A stretch of 64,000 nucleotides of DNA, from positions 68,028,274 to 68,092,273 of the forward strand of contig OZ035962.1 of NCBI GenBank assembly GCA_964034945.1, in the 5' to 3' direction. This document shows, one piece after another, positions 33,355-46,090 of the stretch. Position 1 is the stretch's first letter, and each line of letters starts with the position of its first letter. Source of the stretch: Chrysopilus asiliformis (taxonomy: Eukaryota > Arthropoda > Insecta > Diptera > Rhagionidae). The notes under the pieces are model-generated. The model did not search any database. It saw only the letters and a program-made list of their open reading frames with translations, and was not told the DNA's origin. The position numbers and the translations under genes are program-made.

Positions 33355-35211
33355 AAAAGAGTATACTAAACTTAATATACTACTATATGATTCTCATATA
33401 GAGTGTGAGAATTCCACTCTCATGCTCCTAACCGCACCAACATCCCATATATGTTACAAACAAAAATAAAACGCTTTCAATTGTATATTGAAATAATTAA
33501 TTTATCACAAAAGCTGTTTGAGTTAAAGCTATTTTAATTAGCTCTCAAGCACTTTCTAAGGAGATTTACACTTTCAATAGAATTAATACTCTCAGAGATA
33601 TTAACATTAGCAGTTTTAAAGAACCAATTGAAATTGTTCATATTAATGCGAATATCTACATATATACATATTATAACTAACTGTAAAATTAAATATGGTA
33701 AGGTGAGTAATACGGATTTTGCGGTTATTAAATTTAAGTATTCATATACATTTCGTATATTTTACATTCCACTAACAATCATTGCCTATACCCGATTCTA
33801 ATACATTCAAATCACAGTAAATGTAAAGTGCATGAATGTTCACACGAAATGTAAACATTGGAAATCTCAAAGTAAAACGAAATCCTTAAATCTGTTCAAC
33901 ATGTGTGTTTGCATATCGTTTAAGTTCCCCCTATTTTTAATTTTTTCTCTACACTTTATTATACATACGAGACGAACCCAAAAAATTATATTATCATATT
34001 GTGTATATGCGACTTCAATATGTATAAATGAAAAATATCTATACTAAGCTATTGTTATATGCGCAAATGGTACTCGTATATGTCACCATTATAAATCTAC
34101 GGTACAAGATCCTGTTCCTTCCGAAGCCGACATAAAGCAAGAGAACACCATAAAATATATTTTTTTTTCTAGAGGCAAGGAACGTACCACCCTGTCATTA
34201 TATTTTCAATCATCTTTCAATATCGCAGGCAATTATATCCTGAACCTAAATTTCCCATCAAATTGAGAGGGAGTAAATTGTCGTAACATCAGACATGCAG
34301 CATACGTACACACATAAATTGTTTTTCGACTGAATGAAAACAAGGATACATTGAGATATAAAACATATGTATACTCGTATATGAATATTGTATTTAATAA
34401 AGACACATTTTACTTCAAGAAATCCTAAAGTAGTCATCACATAATTTTTATATAATTGTAATAATAATCTAAAATAAAAATTTTTAGTCAAAATTTTAAT
34501 TGGTCTTAGCTGGCCTTAGCAAAAATTATATATTTTCTTGAAAATTATAGATTTTAGGGATAGATTCAAAAAGGTTTAAAATATAATTTCACGCAATTTT
34601 GCCATACATTGAAACGCAGATGGGTGAATCCATACGAATTGAACGAGTAAAAAATTGACTCACCTAATATACCGTCAAAGTTTGTTAAAAATTACAGTGG
34701 CTTTAGAGATTACTTTGAAATCCTTCGAAAATTGAATGTTTGTTTAGACTTTGGAGAATTTTGGGTTTAAAAATTATCCATTTGGAGTTTATAAAAAATC
34801 CCTTTTAAATACATAATGGTGACATATAAAAAATTTTATCCAGCTTTGCGGAATTCAAAATGTAAAAATAAGTCCATGTGAATTTAAAATTTAAAAAAAT
34901 CGGATGAAATCGATTTCACATAGCCAAATTTTCCTGTGTTTAACGAAGAAGCTTCTTTTCAAACTTTTTTTCTGTAAACTGTTGCTATTTGTTCAGAGTT
35001 AAGGACAAAAGTTAGTCAGCAAAATACATACTTCTATAGCATATCTACACGGTTAACATTATTGGACTGATTTTTAAACCGATTTCTGGAATTTCACATT
35101 TTTTAATACTTTTTCTATCAATTTCAATCCCCTCAAATGATTAACAACCTTTTTAATCAAATTTGTATTATTTTTCAATACTTTTTTAGAGTTTGATCCA
35201 TTGTAATAAAA
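33355..35211. other. Unrecognised AT-rich DNA
   Basis: No supported feature. Confidence 0.5.
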
Positions 35212-35766
35212 CATAACAAAAGCTATAATTGCCAATCTGGCAATGATTGGAGACCCGTGTGGTGATATTCGTATCATATTTTGAGCAGTTGTACCAAAAT
35301 TCCACTTTGAAGTCAAACTTTCCAATTAGATTTTTTTAAAATTTATTCCAATCGAATTTTGATGTATGGGAGTTTTATGTAGAATTATATCCTAAATAAC
35401 TTTTGTTCTTGGACTTTTTTGACAACATGCACCGTTTTTGAGATATTCACAAAAACCGTTTTCGTTCGTATGGGGGGTACCCCCCCTAATGGTCCATTTT
35501 TGCCCATTAACGAACTTAGCCTCGCATTTTACGAAAAACGGATCTCCGCAAAATTTCAAGTCTCTAGCTCAATCCATGCGCCCGCAATCCGCGCCATAGA
35601 CAGACCGACAGACAGACAGACAGACGGACGGACAGACGGACGGACATGGAAAATTCAATTTTTTATCATTCTAAACACACTGGTGTAATTCATTTTTGTG
35701 TGTGATGACGGGATCTTGGCGTTACAAACGGTAAGGCAAAGTTAATATACCCTTTGGTTTCACCAT
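35212..35766 (-). mobile_element. HINE-1 copy 2
   Basis: All HINE-1 blocks present (3' hairpin at the left, GACA/GACG core about 35600-35645); only the terminal 5' bases (ACGGGTATAAAAA) are missing on the right. Confidence 0.8.
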
Positions 35767-36486
35767 TTGGATTACAACGCAACCGGAAAATACATTAAAA
35801 AAATTAAGTTGCATTAAATTGTAATAAAAAAAAGTATTAAAATCGATAACATATTTGGATTACGTTTTAATAATAAAAAGATTAAAAAAATAATAATCTT
35901 TCGCGATATTGAATTTTAATCTTTTTTCGGTGTGCAACTGTATACAATACCAAAATGATTAAAATTTAGCCCAAAAATGGTGCCCATAATAAACTGAGGG
36001 CAATGTAAAAATTTTTGGAAGTACAGGCGAGCCTCATTTTAAGACACCCCGATATAAGACGTTTTGATTTATGACGCTCAATGTTTTGTTCCTGGTCTTG
36101 ACATACATTTATTTTTGAATCATGGAACTTTCATTTGTTCCAATTCTTTTGCGAAACGTTATATCAGGTGTTCCAATTGCTTGGACCGATGTTAAATGTG
36201 ATTGAGGCTAAAACGTCTAATGATTTTTGACATCTGTTTTCAGGTTTGACAAGTTCAGTCTTGGAAAATTTAACCATCGAAAGATTACCAGCTAACAAGG
36301 TGTTAAAGTTATTGAAACCTATATTACGAAAATGGGCGTTCAAAGAAAAATGCATTTCTCGCACTTCGTGATTCGCGTCTTTCTGAAAATCTTCCTCTTG
36401 GCATTATTGTAAGTACATTATTTAAATTATCATGTTTCGAAAAATTTGTTACTTTTTGGAGATATCATAGTAAAATTGACAACAAT
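35767..36486. other. Spacer with a possible solo Tigger end
   Basis: 36025-36070 reads AGGCGAGCCTCATTTTAAGA then CACCCCGATATAAGACG, in the style of a pogo/Tigger terminus; no partner end found. Otherwise unrecognised. Confidence 0.35.
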
Positions 36487-37182
36487 ACAAATCAGAGTCG
36501 TCCACCTTTGGCTCACGAAGCTCCTCACATGCTTAAAAATTTTACCTATAGCGACAGAGCATTTTACACAAATATGACCAAAATTGTCACATTTGAAGTT
36601 CTATCTCGTAAAAACTTGTGCAAGTATCAAACAGCGGACGGAAATGAGTGAATTCTATGAGTCAGACACTTAATTCATTTAGTAGCATTTCTGCTGTTGA
36701 TGCGAAAGGTTGTGTGTCATTTTTTTCCTATGGTACAGTGAGGTACAAAAATTAACTAAGTATCTCCCATTTTTTATTTCAAACATTAAGCACTCATACC
36801 CTGATTTATATTGGGAAAAACGATTTTTAGGTATTGTAGACACTAATGAAAATTAGCAGTTTTTGAAATGTGATTACATTTGCAAAAAAAAAAATTATTC
36901 TGAGCGCCATTTACTGCTTAGCTCCGAGGCTCTGGCAGGGTGAACTGTTTTCTTTCGGTATTCGTGAGAACAATTAATAAAATAAGACAAAAAGTAAAAA
37001 ACAAAAACCTCAAAAGTTTATTTGAAATCAAAATTTTGTGGTCGACTGTGTTCTTATGACATCAGCTTGCCACTGAGAACGTGAATGCGCCACTCTCTCG
37101 ATTTAGTTTTTGTGTACAATAAGAAACCTAAAAATTGCGAGTAGTGGTAATTCAGCACATCTAAATTTGACATCTTTGGTAT
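36487..37182. mobile_element. hAT-like non-autonomous element, contiguous copy
   Basis: Starts CAGAGTCGTCCACC and ends ..GACATCTTTG, flanked by ATACAAAT and GTATAAAT (6 of 8 positions match). Same blocks as the split copy at 9578-14000 (for example ACCTATAGCGACAGAGCATT, GTATTCGTGAGA). Confidence 0.6.
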
Positions 37183-37369
37183 AAATGATGTGTTAACGCA
37201 AGTTACTTAAGTATTTAATTCATTTTAAAAAGTTAAATCACTTTTCTTTGAACACTTTTAGTCTTCATAATTTCTTGATAAAAAGTGCATTTGACGTAAT
37301 AAAATCGAAAAATGTGATAGATTTGAACGAAAAAATCAATAAAGCAGTTGTTTAACTAAACCCCAGTTT

Positions 37370-37570
37370 AATCCCCCAGATGAGATTTTTTCTCGCAGAA
37401 TATAAGGAAAAGGATAATCACGTTATCTTTACAGAATCTTCCATGATCCTTACATGGACGAAGTACTAAAAATATTGTATTGTCAACGAAGCTACGTCTT
37501 CGTGCGAAATTTCAAGTCAATCGGATGAGTGGAAGTGGACCAAAATTAGATTACAAGATTTGACCCTGAT
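37370..37570 (+). repeat. Fragment of the 122-bp-array element
   Basis: One array-like unit (GGATAATCACGTTATCTTTA) followed by the tail GGACGAAGTACTAAAAATAT...TTTCAAGTCAATCGGATGAG. Confidence 0.7.
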
Positions 37571-39992
37571 ACACAAAAAAGCAAGCTTCATCATTTTCAA
37601 GGTCAACCAAAATCGGTACGTTATTGCTTTACCAAAGTAAAATAGCCCACCGTTAAAAGAAAGGACGTTTCTAAAAAAGCATTTTTTACTAGAATTCTTC
37701 AATTTTCATAAATACAATGCTTTACTATAAGTGTATTTTATATAAATAAACAAAAATTAAATGCCTTTTGATATAGAAGTACATTCAAAGTTTCGTATCA
37801 GTATTTATTTCATGTTGTCGTTTACGCTGTAGCTAACACATACATAAGCAGTTTTTACATTTAGTAAGTTTTTTAGGTACGAACAGAAGCTACAACGTCG
37901 CCCGGATCGGATTCTTAAAAGTATATTTTCGGTATGAACAGAAAATGTAACGAAGGTCGTAAGGATGTCGTTTGTAAAGTTTTTCGCTTTGATCTGACGC
38001 AGGAAACGTAAACTGAAGGATCTAAGATTTTCCTCCATCAACGCAATAACAACAGAAAATGGAGAACGTCAAAAAATATAGAAATACGTTTGTGAAATGT
38101 GTGTATTCGAATATCTTACAATATATTTTTTTACGTGCACGCACACACAAACTATGTATAGGTGGGTACTTTCATCTAAATGTGGAAAATATCCTTGGGT
38201 TACAAAAATTTATACTACTGATTCAACGTGGATAAATATGGTAAAGAGGGGGTGGCAAAAGGCAATGAGGCTTTTGGGCAATGGTTCAAAGAGAAGTCAT
38301 TTAATTAACGTAAATCAAATATGGCATTTCTTTACGGACGAGTACATGTAGACATACAAAATGAATGGGTCCATTTGAGCCAAAAACTTATTACCAGGTC
38401 TGTTGGCATATTTTTTCCCCTTCGTTCTTGATTTTCTTTGATCCCCCCGCCACTAAACACGTGAGCCCCCATTTCGCTTATAACCCAATTTTATGTGTTA
38501 ACAGGCGAAAATTTGAAAATAAATCTTACATGCTTTCGAATATAGGGTAAGTTAAGTTCATATGCCGCGCCGATAACAGTACGAAATTGTGGCTAAACTA
38601 ATTTTATATGAAAATCCTTTCAAAAAATACAACTTTTTTCAATGATTTAAAACACAAATTCTGGCACTTACCTCACAATCATTACGAACATCAGTATTGA
38701 AAACTGAATTCAATCAGCCAGAAGTCTACTGATGTTCCACTCAAAATATACTACACAAAGAAATTTGTTTCACAGTACCTAATCAGAAATTCCAACCCAC
38801 TTTAGAATTATTTATGCTAACCTGCATATTTTATTGACATTATTTGTTTTCTGATGTGTGAATTGTATGACACGTCTGCCCCAACTACCCTACACGAATA
38901 TTTCGAAGACAGTTGAAATTTTGGATAATTCAAGGAAAGAATATGATGATCACAAAGATTATGGTTGGGGTACTTGGAGATTTAGCGTACATGGCTGTCT
39001 GTCTGTCTTCTGTTTTCTTTGTTTGCAAATTTCACTGTCACAAGATGTTTATTTTTCCTTTGTTTTTTTTCTGTATTGTTTACACGGGGTAATTGTTGTC
39101 ACACAAAACTTGCCGCTCTCTACTTAAGAATTGCATGACTGAAGGAATTGTAGGAACTAAAAGAAGAAATCTGGAAGTGAAAAACGCCTTGAAAATGAAT
39201 CAAAATAGTCAAATTGAAAATTATACTCTCTTGTCTTGTTCGACATTCTTTTGTTCCTGTAAACTGGAGTATTAAACATTGTACTATTATTGTTTTGTTT
39301 TTAATTCGATACACTTTTATCACAAAGTATCAGTCCAGAATGCTCATTCTGGATTAAATCGATACGTCAAGGAAAATCGAGAATTAACTTTTTCTGATTA
39401 GGAACATTATTTGTATGAAAACTCCTTTGACGTATGGCAAAAAATATGTGAAAATACAGTGACAATAGTTGCGTTTTTTTAATAATCTGAAGCAGTTTAG
39501 AACAAGCTTTCCATACAAAATCCTGAACCACCTTTTCATCTCGGACAGCGCTTGGAACAAAGGGAAATTTTATACGGTAATGTACGCGGTAATGAAGTGC
39601 TGCTAACTTCAACATAATAAATGTGACATTTTATTCTCAATTGAGGGTTTTCTGTTGGTGGTTCTTTGGTTCTGTTCGACAGCGAAATAGTTTTAATCAT
39701 GGGAGATAGCGAATCGTGATTATGTCAAGAAAATATAGCAGTAACGGCCTACTGATGTAACCAACGTGAAGTTAGTTGCGATTCGAACTCGATGAAATTT
39801 CCTACTTACTCTGGATCGTTTTTTTTAATGTTCTGTGTTCTTGAACATTAAAAAAACGCAACTAATAGTCGACATAGAGCAATGAATTCAAATATAAGAA
39901 AAGCTACACTCAGAAAAATAATTCGTAATATCTATGAAAAACTTCATGGCTTTGAAAATTTTGGCGTGATTTGAAACTATTGAAGTGTGGTC
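37571..39992. other. Unrecognised AT-rich DNA
   Basis: No gene or element that I can support. Confidence 0.5.
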
Positions 39993-39995
39993 TTA

Positions 39996-40585
39996 GAGTA
40001 AAAATAGACGATGCGATGGTCGGATGGTCGGCGATAATTGTATAGTGTATGCGCACGAAATGACGTTTGGGCCCGATATCGCACGGTTGTACGTCGCGGA
40101 GCCAAAACCTGCGGTCGCATGCGGCAGATTGTATCGTTTGTGGTCTGCCATGCGATCGTCGATACGATATTATTATTTCACAACTATTGTGCTGTGTGCT
40201 TCGAGGGATATTTGCTAGTAAAAAATGGTGTCGATTAGACAAAAGGATTTTTGGATAGAATTTATTGAAAAATATCGGTCCTTCCCGTGCTTGTGGGATA
40301 TTTTTTTGCAAAGAATATTATAACAAAATTATTAGCGAAGAAGCTCTGCAGGTTCTTGCCGAGATGTACAAGGAAATTTATCCACAAGGAAATAAAGATT
40401 TTGTGCGGAAAAGTGTCGCAAATATACGTACCTCATGCAATGCTGAAAATCAACTGATTAGAAAGATTTGTTCGATCAAAATCGCAAGTAAATCGTATCT
40501 TGTGTGTTGTGTGCTGTATACGACCGTCGGCCCGATATCGGTCCAACACAAGTCGGTACGACCATCGCATGGTCTATTTCTACTC
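39996..40585. mobile_element. Harbinger-type element with a MADF gene remnant
   Basis: Left GAGTAAAAATAGACGATGCG; the right end in reverse is GAGTAGAAATAGACCATGCG; both then ATGGTCG. TTA duplications at 39993-39995 and 40586-40588. 590 bp. TTA duplication plus a MADF/Myb-like accessory gene is the PIF/Harbinger pattern. Confidence 0.75.
40224..40490 (+). pseudogene. MADF-domain protein remnant, one frameshift
   Basis: ATG 40224 starts MVSIRQKDFWIEFIEKYRSF, then PCLWDI, the hallmark 'FI..Y...P.LWD' of MADF DNA-binding domains. After a frameshift near 40305-40312 it continues KEYYNKIISEEALQVLAEMY, KEIYPQGNKDFVRKSVANIR and TS, matching the remaining MADF helices. In Harbinger transposons such a protein helps the transposase bind DNA. 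It sits centrally in the TTA-flanked element, so it is a transposon gene rather than a host gene. Too short and broken to function. Confidence 0.75.
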
Positions 40586-40588
40586 TTA

Positions 40589-41406
40589 TAGCCGTAACAC
40601 ACTAACCATTACTTTTGCGATTGCGATTGACAATTCACGATTGGCCGTTTTCAAGCACACTACCAGAGAACAAATAATCTAGAGAATAAACGCTTAGAAC
40701 AAATTTTTGACAAATTTCCCCTTCGAAGGGGGGAAAAATGTCTCTATCATTCACTAGCTACGGCCTACAAGTTAATTACTTTTAGACTAGGGAGCACGAA
40801 GCAGAGAGAACATTTCTCGTCGTATCTATTCAATGAGATGGAGGAATCGAATGGATAATTTTTTCCCTGTTACATCGGATCCTCTTGCTTCATCTCACAG
40901 TGGAAAAATTTTCTCTAAAAATTTGTTCTACGAGTTTATTCTCTAGATTATTTGTTCTCTGACACTACACGCCGTTTCGGTCTACGATTGCGATTGAAAT
41001 AGCTATGGAGTCCCACTGCACAGTTTTTAAATCGTTTCTTCTATATTGTTGTAATGAAATGTCCCACAGAAGAGGTTTGTTCTGGACTTTGTAAATCAGT
41101 TTATACTCCATATCCATTGTCCACAATTTTAATTTCGGTGGCATTTTATTATTTTTATTTATCTTTCTTCGCGGTAAATATAACTCGCCACTTGCTTCGC
41201 GTAACGAAACTTAAGAAATGTTAAACTTTAATCAGCTGATTCCATCGAGCGCTATGATTGGCTGCGATTCCCAATGGAGCTATTAAAATTAGACTCAAGT
41301 CTAAACTTACAATAGTAGCCGCAATCGTAGCCAGCTATGCTCTCATTGGTCGAAAAGGCCAATCGTAGCCCCAATCGCAAAAGTAATCGTTAGTGTGATA
41401 CGGCTA
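40589..41406. mobile_element. MITE sharing a TTA site with its neighbour
   Basis: Left TAGCCGTAACACACTAACCA; the right end in reverse is TAGCCGTATCACACTAACGA; both then TTACTTTTGCGATTG. TTA at 40586-40588 and 41407-41409. The left TTA is also the right-hand duplication of the MADF element. Confidence 0.7.
40664..40961. mobile_element. Nested MITE with ACACTAC duplication
   Basis: The 45-bp inverted ends start CAGAGAACAAATAATCTAGA and differ at about three positions. A perfect 7-bp duplication ACACTAC lies at 40657-40663 and 40962-40968. 298 bp. A CANRG start with a 7-bp duplication hints at the P/Hoppel or hAT group. Confidence 0.85.
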
Positions 41407-42093
41407 TTAGAACCTGTGACAAAAAATTAATTATTTTTATGAAACAATTTCCACTTCATAAAAAGTTATTAATGGAATTTATGACGTATTTTTATAAAAT
41501 CTGTGAAATCTTCTCATAAAATTTATGAAGAAAAAACATAACAAAAGCTATAATTGCCAATCTGGCAATTATTGAAAACCCGTATGGTGATTTAAGTGAA
41601 CAGCGAACAGTTGTATTAAAATTCCACTTTGAAGTCAGACTTTCCAATAAGATTTTTTAAAATTTATTCCAATCGGATTTTGATGTATGGGACTTTTATG
41701 TAGAATCATATCCTAAATAACTTTTGTTCTTGCACTTTTTTGATAAAATGCACCGTTTTTGAGATATTCGCAAAAATCGTTTTCGTTCGTATGGGGGGTA
41801 CCCCCCTAATGGTCCATTTTTGCCCATTAACGAACTTAGCCTCACATTTTACGAAAAACGGATCTGTGCAAAATTTCAAGTCTCTAGCTCAATCCGTGCG
41901 CCCGCAATCCGCGCCACAGACAGACGGACGGACAGACGGACGGACAGACGGACGGACAGACGGACGGACAGACGGGCGGACGGACGGACATGCTAAATTC
42001 AACTTTTTTTATCATTCTAAACACAATGGTGTAATTCATTTTTTTCTGCGATGACGGGATCTTGGCGTTACAAACGGTAAGGCAAATCTAATA

Positions 42094-43056
42094 GGGTAAA
42101 GTCGGGTGAAATGGAACAGAGGGTGAAATGGAACACCCCCACTATTTCGCACTTGTCAAACATAATTGCTATTGCTGTCGGCAACAGTTTGTTTAGTATA
42201 TCAGAAAACCTCGACGCGTTAAGGTATCGTCCCGCTGCATACGTTTGTTTATTTTTTATAAGCAAAAAACCAAAAAAAAATATCGTTTTTGTGGTAAAAC
42301 TTTTTTTGTGGATTTTTTAGATTTAATTTTCTTGGTAAGTATTTGGCGGAGTGATTGTGTGGGTACATCAAAATGCACAGTTATATTCACACTACGTAAA
42401 TTTATTGATAAAAGCAGCAAGTCGAGACATGTTAGTTTCTGATTTACAGTAATGTCAAATGCAACCAAAAGGGTGAAATGGAACAGCCAAACGGAGGAGT
42501 ATTGGAACATATAAATATTGGAGCCTATAAAACAAAAAAAAAATCTGAAAAATCTTAACCGCGGAAGACAGCTTCCCAAAAATATGAAGACTCGGAAGAA
42601 GAAAGGGACGAAATAATTTATATGAGCGAGTCTGATGGACCTGAAGATTTCGGAAAAACAATTATGTAGGATGTGGGGAGGAGTACATGAAAACGCAAAA
42701 AAAGACGACTGCCTTCAATGTGTCATCTGTAATTTGTGGTCGCACGAGTCCTGCGCGTCATTTGCAATGACTTGCAATAAATGCGGCAATAAAAATTTGA
42801 ATAAAAAGTAGTGTTCCATTTCACCTTATGGTAAGTTCCATTTCACCCGACCATGGAGGACAAATGGAACATTTGATGTTTTTTTTTTAAAATTAAAAAA
42901 AAATATTGAATTAACCTTTTTTTATGCCAGAGTTCTGATTTTATTTTTACGTTTGTAATAAAGAATGATTTTATTTTTGTTTCGTTTAAAAAGCTCTTTT
43001 ATTTCCCGAGATATTTCAAAAATAAAAAAGGGTGTTCCATTCACCCGACTTTACCC
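42094..43056 (+). mobile_element. Non-autonomous pogo-class element with zinc-finger tail
   Basis: Left GGGTAAAGTCGGGTGAAATG; the right end in reverse is GGGTAAAGTCGGGTGAATGG (one-base indel). TA at 42092-42093 and 43057-43058, proven by comparison with uninterrupted HINE-1 copies. The motif GGTGAAATGGAACA or its complement occurs at least four more times inside (about 42121, 42472, 42813, 42836). 963 bp. Confidence 0.85.
42671..42811 (+). pseudogene. C-terminal zinc-finger tail of a pogo-class transposase
   Basis: 46 codons ending at TAG 42811. The segment DDCLQCVICNLWSHESC, then MTCNKCG, has the Cys/His spacing of the PHD-like finger at the end of many insect pogo/Tigger transposases. Acidic sequence just upstream (EDSEEERDEIIYMSESDGPE, another frame) also fits the family's linker. 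The DNA-binding and nuclease domains are deleted. It is placed inside the TA-flanked element. Confidence 0.6.
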
Positions 43057-43086
43057 TATACCCTTTGGTTTCACCATACAGGTATA

Positions 43087-45679
43087 ATCACCTATTGATT
43101 TCCTATCTTTTTATTATTATCAAAAATTCATTTACCTTTGCATTACACTCACACTTTTCTGCTTCCAGTAAAACCAGATTTTAAAACCAGATTTTACTGG
43201 AAGCCCAGTAAAAAGGCAGCCACGATGACGTAAATATTGGATTGTATTCCCATTAAAATTCTCATGCTCCCGTTTTACACAACATCGGAAAACCGGAAGT
43301 AGAACAGAACCAGTTTTGTGTCTTGAGATGAATAATATAGATAACTAATTAAAAACTATATTTTCGGATAATTTAATAATAATGACGGAACAAAAAATTT
43401 AATCTAGAGACGAAATTTGTTCCAATAATATCTCAAGAGAACAATACTTTGAAAAATACCATTAATTAAAATATAAAAAAGTCCATGGAAAAAAAATTCA
43501 TTCGAGAATAAAAAAATTCTAGAGACCATATGTGGCCTATTTCTAGAATTTATTACTGAAATTTTGCAGTTACTAGTATTATAAAATTTTGCAGTTACTT
43601 ACTACTATTGTATTATGATTAACAAAGACTTTTTATTTGTAATAAACACAGCCCCAGATCCAATTAAGTGTAAAAGCCCATTAATTTGATCTTAAGCCAA
43701 ACAGAAGAGAGACATAAAAGTGCGAAAGAATATTTTGTACCTTAAGATACGAATACGATGTCTCAAAGGAGCCACAAAATAGGATGTCTTGTCTACAATT
43801 TTTACAATTTATCGGCCTTTTGCGTATTCTTCTCATGAAATGAAACACATTACAGCACTTCATCACCTACCTACTGGTTGATAAAAAAAAAATAAAACAG
43901 AGGAAAATTGTACGAGTGAAAATTTCCTACTGTCGCAACAGCAATTGCCTACTATCGTAATTCGTGCCTATATTGTGAATTCCCAATGTGTATTCCACAA
44001 GGCTAGAAGATTCTAGCAAAAAATTTTCACGCCATTCTAGTTAGCATCGCTATATGTGGTAGGATCCAATTCATGAGTGAAAATTCGATACAGGCGTAAA
44101 CCAAGACTAGTGAGGCGAGCATTTTTGCATGACAATCACAACGTGTATCGCTTTAAAGAAGTTTTTCCTTCCTGATAATCATAATAAATAGCAACAGATG
44201 AAAGTCTCTCTCCGAAGATATTTCCTCATGATTTCCAAAACCTGAATTGTCCAATTTTCATGCCCAAGGAGGATTTTGTATACGCGACAAAAGTGAAAAT
44301 AATAAATGAGTATATAAGAGAAAAATAACTAAGGAAAATTGTATGTGACTGTCAGATTCAATGCTTCGACTTTTCATCAAACCACTTGGAAAAATCTTTC
44401 ACGTAGCATCACCCCGAAGTGACGTCGGCACAATTTCTCAACTAAAAAAAGTTTCTAACAATACCTATATGTGTTTATAATAAATATATTATGACCTGTA
44501 CTATTCTTTATTATAGATGAACTTTATATTATAGATAGACTCTATGGTTTACGGATGAATGAATTGAGCGTACAACCCCGTTGTGGTTACATAAAAAAAT
44601 GTAGAATTACTATCACACTCTCCCATACATCCCTACTTCACTTCGTTTCGCTAACCCTTGTTAACCCACTAGTGTCCAGATTAAGCACTGCTGATTTTAT
44701 TGTGAGAATCAAACTGTATCATGTAAGAAAATAGTTTTTCCTTCCTTACATGTTAGAAACGTATTAAAATCACTTTAATACGAAACTTGTGTTTGTGTGT
44801 GTATGGATGCATGTAACAAAAATTTGGAAGATCGAATTCTTCCAGAAAGCTTTAACCGATATTGACGCAGTTCGTTGCATTTGAAAGCTTTTATCATACC
44901 ATAGAAGTCTATGGAACGCGATTTGGAAGAATTGCGATTGGAGTCATGCAATCCAATTGGTATTATAGAAATTGGCCTTAGCTGGATATTAAGTGTATGG
45001 AAAAGTTATGTAAAATCATTTTTTAAACAAAGACAGATAATTTGGCCAGCCGAAATGAAAAAGAGTGGACACATTGGGGCATTCCCCGCTTTCAAAAATA
45101 CGTACACATTTTGTCGATCTAGATTTGTTAAATACATGAGCTTCAAGACCAATAGGAATGACTTTGTGGAAGAAATTACCTTTTTATAGCCTGTTAGATT
45201 ACTTGGGATTGTACTTAAGTACCTGAATAGTTTCTAATTTGTCAGCGTAACATCGATCCCCATTAAAAGAAATTCAAGGGCATCAAATCGCGGTTGGTAA
45301 TTTTTTTCGACCATTGCTGTGGAGTCGGTAGCTCAACTTCGAACCCGACTCCGGAAATTTTATAATGTCCGACTCCGACTACTGAAAGTTTAGAATGTCT
45401 AACTCCCACTTCGACTTCACAACCCGGATTTCTGCCGAAATTGCTTTTCAAAATGCGCAATTTTGGCAACACAGCACTCACTTGAAAAAAAATTAGTACT
45501 TCCCAACGGTGTTGAAGCATAAGTAGGCTAATTTCGCAACGCGAAGATTCCTCATTAAAAATCTATCGACATCTCGAGCACGATAGTGTTAATAATGTCG
45601 AAATAATAGTTCAATAAGAAACCAGCCGATGAACACATACAATGTGGAGCCTAACGTCCGCCATCTTATTTTTCTTCGC
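43087..45679. other. Mostly unrecognised DNA
   Basis: A short near-palindrome lies at 43170-43212 (CTTCCAGTAAAACCAGATTT mirrored). The 92-codon open frame at 44911-45189 has no recognised domain. 45340-45420 is rich in CCGACTCCGACT-like words. Confidence 0.45.
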
Positions 45680-46010
45680 CTTATCATCATCCTCGGCGCC
45701 ACAGCTCTCGAAGAGCCTGGGTCTTCTCAATTGAGGTTTCATAACAATTTCTTCCTTGCTTCGCACCTACAGTTTTACATGGATTGCAAACCATGGATGA
45801 ATTTCAACATTTGCAAGGTTTTTTTACGTTGCAACCCATCAACAGCAGAGGCCGAGATAGCATTCTAGACCGATGATGTCGTTAACACCAAGCGGCAACT
45901 ATCACTACTCATTTCGTAAAGTAACTTGAATCACAGCGTGCCACACTCGAGAATTAAACCACCGACCCATGGAATATGGACCAAGTACTTTACCACTTGG
46001 ACTACGCTGG
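45680..46010 (-). repeat. tRNA-derived SINE, copy 2
   Basis: Reverse-oriented copy of 31968-32282: the head CAGCGTAGTCCAAGTGGTAA starts near 46010, the A box is intact, the B box is decayed (GGTTTAATTCT), and the body ends GGCGCCGAGGATGATGATAA. Diverged by small indels. Confidence 0.85.
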
Positions 46011-46090
46011 AACTCAATTATGGCAAAACAACATCTATCTATGTATTGTGGAAGAATTTCAATTTGGATAAATTAAAATATCTGTTAAGG

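Larger units (their letters stand above)
41537..43086 (-). mobile_element. HINE-1 copy 3, interrupted by a pogo derivative
   Basis: Left portion 41537-42093 (3' hairpin, core, CGTTACAAACGG block) and right portion 43057-43086 (TATACCCTTTGGTTTCACCA). Joining them across the inserted element restores the uninterrupted sequence seen in other HINE-1 copies. Confidence 0.85.

Noticed and set aside
38547..38898. Possible pogo MITE (GGGTAAGTTAAG... and GGGTAGTTGGGG... in reverse)
   Set aside because: End similarity is about ten bases only and no TA duplication could be confirmed.
40024..40258. Three overlapping 63-66 codon frames
   Set aside because: They fall in the left inverted end of the Harbinger-type element and show no protein similarity.
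44911..45189. 92-codon open frame starting MERDLEELRLESCNP
   Set aside because: No domain, no splice or codon-use support; could be chance in AT-rich DNA. Left as unrecognised.
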